The translations under genes were made by a program, and so were the position numbers. DNA of 64,000 nt from Paulinella micropora (lineage: Eukaryota; Cercozoa; Imbricatea; Euglyphida): the NCBI GenBank assembly GCA_009731375.1, contig BJOX01000169.1:804420-868419 (forward strand), given 5' to 3'. This document shows, one piece after another, positions 11,161 through 56,871 of the stretch; the first letter of the stretch is position 1; each line of letters opens with the position of its first letter. Under the pieces are notes generated by a model. That model worked only from the letters and a program-made list of their open reading frames with translations, ran no database searches and was not told the origin of the DNA.

Positions 11161-13754
11161 GTCTCTCTTTTCATCACTCTTTTTCTCACATGTATCAATA
11201 CGTGCTCTGTCTCCCTTTCTGTCTCTGTCTCTGTTTCTGTCTCTAGTTCTCCCTCTCCTCTACCCTCACCTTCTCCCTCTTCTGTGATTTGTGGAGGTGT
11301 AGTGATGGGACTCTGTCTGACTGCTCTGTCCAAGTACACTCCTTCTATTGCTCTTACAATGTCAGTTAAAAAGTCATCTCTCTCTAGCTCGCCACTCACA
11401 ACACGCATCACTTCTCCATTCATTCCTCTCACGCACTCATTCATCAACGTTTTAGCTATTTCATTTATATTTTTGAAGGTGATGACGGGAGGGTTGATGG
11501 GTTGCGTGTTTGTTGTTTGTGTTGGTGGGAGTGCTGTGATTGGTCTAGAACTAGAGATTTGGATTTGTTGTGAGGTGGGACCTACTTGGTTACCGAACTT
11601 GTTGGCAGAGGTGGGTTCCAGTCGTTGCCCTCTCTCATCCACTCCACTCTCTTCGCTCCTTTCTTTGCTCTGGCCGGTCCGCTGACTAGAAAATGGATTA
11701 TGTTTGCTAACTTTTTTTTATGTGGTGGTTGCGGAATATTTTGCGAGACTTGTGGACTTGTGGAAATTTTGGTGTCACGTAAAGTTGCAAATTCCCCGAA
11801 AACGAGTCTTTGCGAAATTTTATGAGACTTTTCCAATGCCGCAGCTTTAAGATCTCGTTCGTCAGGGTAGTAAGGAGATTTGGGGGGACGCAACACGGGA
11901 CTTACTGACAAATCCAATTCCGGGTAATCTGGGTCTTGTGTTGCGTGATATCAGCAGTACCTCGCATAAGATAATCGTTTCGCGTGATTTTCGTATACTC
12001 CCTTTCCTTTTGATTTTTCAACGGAAACATTACACGGTTTTTTGCGTCTGTTTATTCCTGCGCATTTCGTGTCAGGCGTGACTCCGTAAGAACTCTCAAG
12101 CCTCAAAGGAGTTTCGTTAGGGTTAGGGATGATTGGGGAACATCGTGAGGTGGCGGATACTAACCGCACTTCCTTGCCTTCTCCCCGTAGTGAGGAGGGA
12201 CCTCGTAGGGTGGCCGATACTAACCGCACTTCCCGTCCTTCTCCACTCTCACTACGTCTATTCCCTACCCTAGGTGTGGTCTTTGTATCGTTCAAAAGGG
12301 CTTGGGGACTTGTAGGTTCGTGGGGAGGTGAGCTTGGTTGCTCATCCTCTTTTTCGCTTTCCTCCTCATCATCATCGCTCTTATCGATATCATAAGTGTT
12401 TCCCATATGGATTAAAGCAACGTTTGTACCAGAGTCACTTTGTTCGTTTTCGTTTTTGTCGTTGTCGGTTGTTATCAGATTGAGTGCTTTCTTTTTCTTA
12501 TGAAAGGGTTTCTTTTTGTTCTTGTAATTGTTCTTTTGTTCGTTCTTTTCTTGTTCTGTGGTCTTGTCTTCCGTTTGATTCCGCTTCATTTTTCCTTCTT
12601 TGCGGAACTTTTCCGAAATCACCAGGCAATATCTCATGGTATGGCCTTTGGCATCACATCCGAAACACGTGACTTTGAGTGTCCAGTTTGGAGCTGTCTT
12701 TGGTCCCGGTTTATTGTCTCCCCTCTCTTTTTGTTATCCATTAGGATATTGGTCTCTTGCTGCTGCTTGCAATCCCGAGACTTCCTGTTGTTATGTTTGC
12801 GTATTTGAGCTTTTCTTTCACGGAATCTATTACGTCTTTCTTTTTCTTCCCACATTTTCCATCTTTCTTTAGATGCTTCGCATAATTCCGAGAAATTTGG
12901 TCTTAGTCTGGCAGGGAGATCATAGTGGTCCACCTGAAATTTATCCCCGAAGGCTGGATGGTAGCGCAATTTCTTAAATAGCTTTCTCTTTGCTTCCTCA
13001 TCGGAAAATGGCGTCCCACGTAACCTTTCAAGCTGAATTTTCTTTGCGAGAAATTCATTTAGCCAGTCTATATACCTCACGCTTGCCCTTGGCCTCGTTC
13101 TCTCAAACTCTTCCTCTAACATGTACCTACCTGCTCCGGAAATGCATCCCCACTGATCTCTTACTGCTATCAACTCTTCAATGGGTCCTTTCGTCTTCTG
13201 TGTTCGCAGGAAATTAGATAAATTGTCTTTAGAAAAGGCCACGGACAGACATAACTGCAAAGTTTTCATCCTTTCATAATATTTCTTCTCTTTGCGGACA
13301 GCTGTCTTTCTTCTTGTATATTGTTTTCTACTTAGTCTTTCCTCTTCCTCGCTTCTTTCTCTTTCCACTCTCTCTTTTGTTCTGCTGTCATTTTATCCCA
13401 ATCTTCTGGTTGTTTGTGATCTTCTTTCTGTGTCTGGGGTCTCAGTCTTCCTCTCTGAGAGGTGTCTGACTCTTCATCTTCCTCACTATCACTTATGGGC
13501 GAGTCGGGCTCTTCTAAGTCTTCTGCCGCCTTAGCCCTTGCCTCAAGAGTCATTGTAAGGAAAATCCTTTTTGGCTTTTGCTGGATCAGCCAATGCCACA
13601 GATACCATCTCTGCCACGTGGACAGATACCCCCTGCATGTGCTTCTGAAACTTGCTTGACAAGGCCAAAAGCTTTGGTCATCGCCCTCGAATATGGGGAC
13701 TTGACTCAATACGTGCTTCGGCACGCTTGCCTCCTTGTCAAGGCTCATAACCAA
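11157..13754 (-). pseudogene. Copia B gag region with CCHC zinc knuckle
   Basis: Gag is spread over overlapping frames (13,332-13,754; 12,634-13,368; 11,951-12,637; 11,582-11,917; 11,157-11,642). A zinc knuckle, CFGCDAKGHTMRYC, lies at 12,626-12,667 and is intact as DNA, but the two flanking frames change across it. The N-terminal part is helical and charged (IDWLNEFLAKK and similar), as expected for capsid. An internal duplication near 12,145-12,235 repeats the segment around GKEVRLVSAT. Confidence 0.75.
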
Positions 13755-14037
13755 CGTAATTTATCTCTCAAACGCAGAGTTTAGGGAAGCTAACCGAAGA
13801 AAAGACTTTTAATAACTTTGGGTCACACAAAATGTAATGACCTTAACACTCGGAATGGTAATACTCATTTGATTCTAGGCATTCCAGACTATGATTCGCG
13901 AATACTCTAGAAAGTGTCCTTGTCAGTAATAAAGGTATTAATAACTGTCCGGCCTATGAACCTGCCTATGACTAAGACAATCCAAATTACCTGTAAAATT
14001 GACTAGGTGGAGTAACGGTTATTAATAGCACATTACA
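13751..14037 (-). repeat. Copia B 5' LTR
   Basis: Matches the 3' LTR at 6,578-6,885. The outer (plus-side) end reads CATTACA, i.e. TGTAATG on the minus strand. The inner end is followed by the putative primer site TGGTTATGAGCC. Confidence 0.8.
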
Positions 14038-15371
<1,334 letters not shown>

Positions 15372-15540
15372 TTACAACTGCAATTCTAATCAAAATTCAA
15401 GTTTCTTCAAATAGTATATGGTAACCTCAAATGAGTTTTAATAAACAAAAAAATTCTTTATTTTGACTCAAAAAAAATTGGATCCATTTGAGTGGATCGA
15501 GTGGACCGTACAGTTAAAGGTTAAAATGCCCTAAATTACC

Positions 15541-15544
15541 TATG

Positions 15545-15590
<46 letters not shown>

Positions 15591-15845
15591 CGATTAGATC
15601 ACTAGATACGATAGATAGATAGATATATAGATAACTTAAGATAGATACGATAAGATAGATACCATAGATAGATACGATAGATACGATAGATAGATACGAT
15701 AGATAGATACGATAGACATATATGATACGATAGATAGATGCGATAGATAGATACGATAGATAGATACGATAGATAGATACGATAGATAGATACGATAGAT
15801 AGATACGATAGATAGATACGATAGATAGATACGATAGATAGCTAT
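15541..15845. repeat. (GATA)n microsatellite with GATAC variants
   Basis: A long GATA array in which many units carry an extra base pattern (GATACGATAGATAGATAC), giving a higher-order period of about 13 bp. No gene is seen here. It precedes the exon-19 copies of SIL1. Confidence 0.9.
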
Positions 15846-15849
15846 GTCT

Positions 15850-16077
15850 ATCAACTCGTTTTTGCAACTTGTTGTTTTCAGTCCGCTCAGTCGCTGAGCT
15901 TTGGCCTGCAGATAGATAGATAGCTAAGTCTATCTACTGGGCGGTTGGTGTGTTGACTCCGCTATCTAATCTATCTAATCTATCTACAGTCGCTGGGCTG
16001 TGGTCTGCAGCTCCTGCGCATAGCTGCGCGGGTGCGAGATAATACACAGATCAATAGATTAGCTATAGCAAATCTAT
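15850..16077 (-). repeat. Partial copies of SIL1 exon 19
   Basis: About 15,870-15,901 repeats the AQRLSG-coding part. About 15,935-16,040 repeats most of exon 19 (YAQELQTTAQRL ... NTPTAQ stop) but has roughly 29 bp of TAGAT-type repeat inserted between the codons for QRL and the following Ser. It is a pseudo-exon copy split by young microsatellite. Confidence 0.75.
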
Positions 16078-36455
<20,378 letters not shown>

Positions 36456-36836
36456 CACACTGAAGAAATTTTTGCGAAAATGTTCCTTCCAACGCAAGAC
36501 CAGGATTTTTGTTGACGTCACAAGTTCTTGTACACGTCAGCTGAATCCACGCCACCCGAAACGTGAAGAGAGCAGTCTCAATACCGTTTATAGCTGCATG
36601 GAGCGGTAGGTTTAGCAACGAAATAAGTCGCGTCTTACATAACTGACTTGGTGCAAAAAAAACATAATACAATAATAAGTAGATAAGCCAGGCAACCCAT
36701 CTGTGTCTACAGCAGCCATGTGGCACAGCTGGGTGAGAAGAGGTGGGACAAGAGGGAAAGGTCATTAAGCTAGTTTTTTCTTCTTCTTCTTCCTTCCTCC
36801 CTTCCTCACTTACTACTTGGACGTGTGCATAGCTTG
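36456..36836. promoter_or_regulatory. Divergent promoter between SIL1 and CPBP protease
   Basis: 381 bp separate the two start codons. On the minus strand a TATA-like GCTATAAACG lies near 36,584-36,594. TGACGTCA (palindrome) is at 36,513-36,520 and TGACGTGT (minus) at 36,532-36,539. GACGTGT also occurs at about 36,820 next to the plus-strand start. TGACGTG is the core of the unfolded-protein-response element bound by XBP1/ATF6-type bZIP factors and TGACGTCA is a CRE. Their presence beside an ER chaperone cofactor fits UPR control, but this is inferred from motif matches only. Confidence 0.45.
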
Positions 36837-51671
<14,835 letters not shown>

Positions 51672-51695
51672 CCTTGAGCTTTCTGCAGTATGTTC

Positions 51696-51746
<51 letters not shown>

Positions 51747-52222
51747 CTACGAACAAAAAGCGCAAACTGCAAAATAGTTTGCGCAAATATTCACGTATAT
51801 TGCGATGGGACACGTCCACTCTACGTATGTATGTATGTATGTATGTATGTATGTATGTATGTATGTGTGTGTGTGTATGTGTATGTGTGTGTGTGTATGT
51901 ATGTATGTATGTATGTATGTATGTATGTCATGATGCCCCGTACGTACGTACATTACGTACGTACTTATGTATGTATGTATGTATGTATGTATACATGTAT
52001 GTATGTATGTGTCTATGTATGTATGTATGTATGTATGTATGTATGTATGTATGTGTGTATGTATGTATGTATGTATGTATGTATGTATGTGTGTATGTAT
52101 GTATGTGTGTGTGTGTGTGCGCGTACGTATGTATGTATGTACGTATGTATGTATGTGTGTATGTATGTGTGCAATAATGCATGTATGTACTTACCAGTAG
52201 TAAGTTCATCAGTCACTGTCAT
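51747..52222 (-). CDS. Possible two-exon small protein, tail to tail with CPBP gene
   Basis: Exon 1 (52,195-52,222) reads MTVTDELTT and ends G|GTAAGT. Exon 2 (51,747-51,820) starts after a TACGTAG acceptor, joins in phase and reads WTRPIAIYVNICANYFAVCA then FCS and TAG, giving 33 aa. The 374-nt intron is (ATAC)n on this strand, as in SIL1. The product would be a small hydrophobic protein. It could equally be the start of a larger gene or chance. No homology recognised. Confidence 0.3.
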
Positions 52223-53129
52223 AGTGACCAACAAGTTGGGAGGATGCGAGTCTAATGCCACCTCCGAAAGTTTGCACTGGCACGTCCGACTTAACAAAAA
52301 CAAATCGCACTCGGGCTCGGCTCGCAAGGGACTGAGCCTTGGGAAGCAGGGATCCGAGACTAGATGCATACTCACCTATTACTATTGCTTTTTTTTTTCC
52401 TGGTCCCCTAATCTCCCACGCTGCATCATAGTGATGATATATAGTGTACAGTTCCGTGGCCGGCATTGTAGTATCAAGCCTGAGTTTCAATAAATGGTGC
52501 CACGGTGACCGGCTAAGCTTTCGAACCGAGCCAGATTCGGATGTGTGGTGGTTAAAAATCGACTAAGAACTCGAGTTTAAATTATTAATAAATAGTTGGC
52601 AATATCGAGTAAAAAAATCGCCCCCCCCCCCGGGGGGGGAGGGGAATGTGCAAGCCAAGTTGGTGCGGGGAATTATTAATATTAATAAGTGGGAATGAGA
52701 CTGACCAACTTCATAAAAGTCAGTTCGAACCACAATGATTGGAAGAAAAACTTTCAGGAAATTTGAGGCTGAAGCAAAGAACTTGACGAAGAGCGTTTGC
52801 GGTCTTCAATCATATCGTCAAGAGTTATTGAATGGAAAAAGAAAACAACTTGGAGCCTCGGAAACTGCAGGAAGACTCTGTAACTCAGCTTCAAAAAGAA
52901 CTGAGTTGGCGACTCTGTGGCTACTTTAGGAAGCGTGACATATTAATACTGTCTAACTTGAAATAGCTGAGTTCTCAGACGATTGAATCGGCCTTTTGTC
53001 GGTTAGCTTGGAGACAATATAAAATACTTGAATAGATGCATTCAAGTCAAAATATAATTCAAGTGTTCGTAAATAGTTGTGGATTCAAGATTTTCACATT
53101 TTGGAGTTAAATTGCCGGAAAATGTTCAG
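52223..53129. other. Non-coding, no supported gene
   Basis: Moderately AT-rich unique DNA with a C/G-run (52,621-52,640) that looks like a sequence-join artefact. Open frames at 52,209-52,490 (minus) and 52,735-52,929 (plus) have no recognisable features. Confidence 0.5.
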
Positions 53130-53900
53130 TCTTTTGGTCCTTTAGTTGACTCTCCTCAAATTGTCCACAAATTCAAGTTACCGTCACATGAGTGTTCACG
53201 GGAAATCAGGGGAAAAGGCAATAGAAAGGGGGGAAAATGTAATTTTTAAAAAACAGGCTTTGAATTAATCGTTTGAAGTCATTTCTCAGTGAACGGAATC
53301 GAAAACGGAGGCTAGTTAGTGAAGTCACGGCGAAACGTCGTGCACTGCAGAGGAGAATCTCTAGTAACGATCTGCTCAAAAATAGTAAAATGTCAACGGT
53401 TATGATTTTGGCCGGTCGTTAAAATGGTCAGTCTGATATTGAAATAATAATAGTTTAAAGTATGTGATGCAGGGGTGCATCACACAAAAAATCACTCAGT
53501 CTCGGGAGTGGTAAAGACACTGACCGAGCGGTATATAATATTAATTGAATTGTATTAAATTTTTATTAATGTTAACACATGAAATGAAAGATTTAATATT
53601 AATTTTAATAATATCAGACTGAGCACCTTAACGACCGGCCAAAACCTTTACCGTTGATAAGACACTCTTTTTGACCGGTTCATTAGATTCTCCTCTGCAC
53701 GTTTCGACTTCACTAACTAGTTTTCGATTTCGTTCAGAAATGATTTCAAACGATCAGTTCAAAGTTCTTTTTAGCTATTGCCATTTCCCCCATCCGTATG
53801 ACCTTTTCCCCCGATTTCCAGTGAAACACGTGTTACGGTAAATTTTAGGACAAGGAAATACACCGAAGAACGCAATACTTTTCCGTTCCCAGTCATTTTC
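53130..53900. repeat. Imperfect inverted repeat, ~340-bp arms
   Basis: The left arm (about 53,170-53,450) and the inverse of the right arm (about 53,608-53,890) share CGTTTGAARTCATTTCT, GCAGAGGAGAATCT, TTTTGGCCGGTCGTTAA and other blocks, at roughly 75-80% by eye. The spacer is about 155 bp of AT-rich DNA. It may be a foldback element or two LTR-like copies in opposite orientation just upstream of the ORF1-3 unit. Confidence 0.7.
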
Positions 53901-54201
53901 GCCTTGAGGCTTCCCAAATCAATTTGGGGAAGTTTCAAGTCCAACAACCCGACAACTATCAGTTTATGACTGTTTACTTGAAGACTCGCGACACTATCCG
54001 TTTGAGAACGTGAGACCTCACAATCTACGTTCGACACTTGATCGTAAGTTGCATCCAAGCCTGCCAAGATTTCGAAATCACATAAATAAACGAAGTGACC
54101 TCTCTACTATTTACTGGTATTTCACCTGCTCACACTGAGTCAGGACTCAAAGTAGCCATAGTGTTCTATTAAGAGTTCGTTGTATCTGCCTACTTGAAGA
54201 G

Positions 54202-56850
54202 TTGTATACAAACTCACAATTCGAATTTTTTTTCCATTCAAGAGAAAACTACACACACAGAGTTGGTGTGTTCTGTCGACAGATCGATTTGGAAAGACCC
54301 TCTCTTTCAGGAGTGGCTATACAACAACGTATTAGGACAGAGGTAACCAAAACCACATATGTCTCGACAGATTGTTCACCTGCCGTTGTATTCTTGTGGC
54401 CCTCCTCTGCCCTCATACACACTATGCAGTCAACCAACACAGTATGTGGCTGGTTTTGTCGTTTTAGGGTCAGCCCCTACCTACAGAGTGGAGAAAACTC
54501 CACTGCACACCGACCCCTTCAGCTACTGCTTTGCGTTCTGGCCTGCTCCTGGTACGCCTACATGTGGAATCGGTCACGATACGACGACCCAGTCTCGAAG
54601 TACAACGAACACGAGCGACGCTGCTTGGACCCTACCCTATCCTGGGTTCTCGTCCGGACTCTACGTACTGACAAGAAATGTCAGGAGGAAATCAAGGCTG
54701 GGAAGACTACTCGCCTTCACGCAAATTTCTCCCGCACCCAGACCGTTCAATTTATCTACGATTTATTGACCAGTTACGTGAGCGATGAACGCGATATGTT
54801 GCGAAAGAACCATAAGGACAAGGCCACATCGCTACCTCAGGTCCCGATTGCCCCTCAAGCTAGCCTAGATCTCCTTCGTAACCCCGATCGCGATTGGACA
54901 GACACTGAAGTCTACACCCAGTACCTGGGACCTACTGGATCTCTGGCAGTTGCAGAGAAGCTCTGGAACCAGATTGGCAACATCATCCCTGTAGAAGTCT
55001 TCCATAACTACTACCCGGTTACTGCCTCCACTGCTGGATTGGCTGGGTCATTACCGGTCACTGCCCCGTCGGGTACAGCCGTTGGTGCCACATCCATTCC
55101 CCCACCGAGTCTGACTGGTCCAACCACTTTGCACCCCGCTGGAAGCTATTCTTCGACAACGATCCACCCGATCCACCCTTCAACGTTTTCGACTCCCAGA
55201 ACAGCTACAACGACCCCGTCAACTCCGATATTGCCTTCAGCCCCAGCAGCTGTAATGGCCCCGACACTTCGTCAGCCCATTCCACCCTTCATGCCCCAGA
55301 TACCCAACATGCCCTTTCCGTCCCCGGATGCTTCGTTCATACGTACTGGATGCATGGCTCGGGCTGCTACTCCTGCTCCACCCCGCCCCATGGTGCAACC
55401 TTTGTCGACCCTACTCGCTAGTAGAACAAGTGAGCCGGTAAATCGTTCATTGGCTATGCCATCTTTTCTTGGTACTCTTCTGTCGTCCCCGCAGCGACCG
55501 AACATACCTATTGTCGAACAATCCTACGACGTTGGTTTGGTCACTTCAAGTTCGGCGCTCAACCCGACTACTTCACCTATTGCGGCCCTCATTGGTCCAC
55601 CACAGACACCTGCACGTCAGCCACTAATTCCCGCGCGAGGAACAGGGCGACCTACACCAGCAGTGTCCAGCTCAAGCCCTGCACCTGCAACTATTCCTCC
55701 GGTGACGGAAATCAAAGCTGCCGAAGATGCAGCAACAATCGCAAGAGAAGAAGCAGAGCGCGAGGCTAAAGAAGTGGCACGACAACTTGCTGAGGAGGAA
55801 GAACGAGAACGGGAGGAGGAAGCGGAACAAGCACGAGAAGACGAACGAAAACAGGAACAAAAGGTGGGGGAGGTCGCCGAAGACAACAACGGCAACGAAG
55901 GCGACGGCGTGACCGGCAGCTTGCCACACCAAGGCGCCAACCCCACTGAACAATCACAACCCAGTGCTCCCCGTTCGGGAGATGCAACTTCATCCCAGTC
56001 TTCGCCGCCACGCATGGTCCTTCGCTCTAGCAATTCAGGCGCTACCTCGGGCTACCAAAGGTATACGACCTTGCGGATCCGCACCCGCGACCGCTCCATG
56101 TTCATCCTGTCGAGTCCGACTGTCATACCGTCACCGGACCACGTTACCTTCGCCCGCGAATTGGCTGTCATCTACCACGTCGCCAATACGCCGATCCAAC
56201 TGGCCATCATGCACGCCATCAGCAACGTTAGCGCGTGGGGAGACAAAGCTACAGTTGCCATCATGGACGCCTGTTGGGCCCGCTTTGTCCGCGTCACCGA
56301 CCCTATTCAGCAAGTATGGTGCTCGTTGTCCCTCATTTGGCTACAGTTCATCCGCGACCTCATCCACTGCCGTCTGGATAAACATAACACACGTAAGTCA
56401 GCTTTCCAAGCCCTCAATCTACGACGCTTCAGGAAAGAGCAACTCTTGGCGTACATCAACCGATGCATAACGCACTACGAAGCTGCATGTGTGACTGGTG
56501 TGACCATCAGCGACGGAAACCAGCTTGAGGACTTGGGCCGCATGTTGACCCCGATGGAACGCGATCGTTGGAATCAGCAGGCAGATCAAGTCCTGCTCAG
56601 CTACGGTGTCGGATGGCCGCGCAACCTAGATGACCTTCTCCCTTGGGCTAGGATCCTTGACCCCAACGTCATGACAGAGTATTTTCTGACGATGGAGATC
56701 CCGGTCCGTACCGACACCGAGGAACCATCTACGCGCAAGCGGGACTACAGTCGCCAAGGGCAGCCACCCACTCGCACTGACCGTCGGAGACAGCAACGAC
56801 CCCAGCAGGACAAGACAGCCTCGGAGAATGCAAACCCTAACCGCCCCTGA
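54202..56850 (+). CDS. ORF1, Gag-like candidate of unknown element
   Basis: An 882-codon frame. The first ~125 codons look weakly coding, so the real start may be later (for example the Met of MQSTNTVCGW). It then has a helical region (RTLRTDKKCQEEIKAG, QFIYDLLTSYVSDERD), a long Pro/Ser/Thr-rich linker (about residues 270-500), a coiled coil of A/E/R/K (about 505-560), and a C-terminal helical domain (RFRKEQLLAYINRCITHYEA; NLDDLLPWARILDPNVMTEY) ending in a basic Arg/Gln tail. The plan resembles a retroelement Gag, but I do not recognise the family. It is in the same frame as ORF2. Confidence 0.55.
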   Translation: MYTNSQFEFFFHSRENYTHRVGVFCRQIDLERPSLSGVAIQQRIRTEVTKTTYVSTDCSPAVVFLWPSSALIHTMQSTNTVCGWFCRFRVSPYLQSGENSTAHRPLQLLLCVLACSWYAYMWNRSRYDDPVSKYNEHERRCLDPTLSWVLVRTLRTDKKCQEEIKAGKTTRLHANFSRTQTVQFIYDLLTSYVSDERDMLRKNHKDKATSLPQVPIAPQASLDLLRNPDRDWTDTEVYTQYLGPTGSLAVAEKLWNQIGNIIPVEVFHNYYPVTASTAGLAGSLPVTAPSGTAVGATSIPPPSLTGPTTLHPAGSYSSTTIHPIHPSTFSTPRTATTTPSTPILPSAPAAVMAPTLRQPIPPFMPQIPNMPFPSPDASFIRTGCMARAATPAPPRPMVQPLSTLLASRTSEPVNRSLAMPSFLGTLLSSPQRPNIPIVEQSYDVGLVTSSSALNPTTSPIAALIGPPQTPARQPLIPARGTGRPTPAVSSSSPAPATIPPVTEIKAAEDAATIAREEAEREAKEVARQLAEEEEREREEEAEQAREDERKQEQKVGEVAEDNNGNEGDGVTGSLPHQGANPTEQSQPSAPRSGDATSSQSSPPRMVLRSSNSGATSGYQRYTTLRIRTRDRSMFILSSPTVIPSPDHVTFARELAVIYHVANTPIQLAIMHAISNVSAWGDKATVAIMDACWARFVRVTDPIQQVWCSLSLIWLQFIRDLIHCRLDKHNTRKSAFQALNLRRFRKEQLLAYINRCITHYEAACVTGVTISDGNQLEDLGRMLTPMERDRWNQQADQVLLSYGVGWPRNLDDLLPWARILDPNVMTEYFLTMEIPVRTDTEEPSTRKRDYSRQGQPPTRTDRRRQQRPQQDKTASENANPNRP

Positions 56851-56871
56851 CAAAAACGTAAAGCCGACGCT

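Larger units (their letters stand above)
6578..14037 (-). mobile_element. Ty1/copia element B with both LTRs
   Basis: A complete but decayed Ty1/copia element on the minus strand. The 5' LTR is at about 13,751-14,037 and the 3' LTR at about 6,578-6,885; they are near-identical over roughly 290 bp. On the minus strand the LTR starts TGTAATGTGC. Just inside the 3' LTR is a polypurine tract (AAGGGGGAGCGC, near 6,886-6,900). Next to the 5' LTR is TGGTTATGAGCC, a likely primer site. Internal order is gag, protease, integrase, RT, RNase H. Frames are broken in gag and RT, so it is not autonomous. Two 10-N gaps (7,779 and 8,712) lie within RT and the integrase-RT linker, the first flanked on both sides by the same CTATATCG, so it is probably an uncollapsed overlap. 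Confidence 0.9.

Noticed and set aside
55617-56033. Minus-strand open frames opposite ORF1 and ORF2 (for example 55,617-56,033 and 58,370-58,657)
   Set aside because: They are shadows of the plus-strand ORFs with no independent features.
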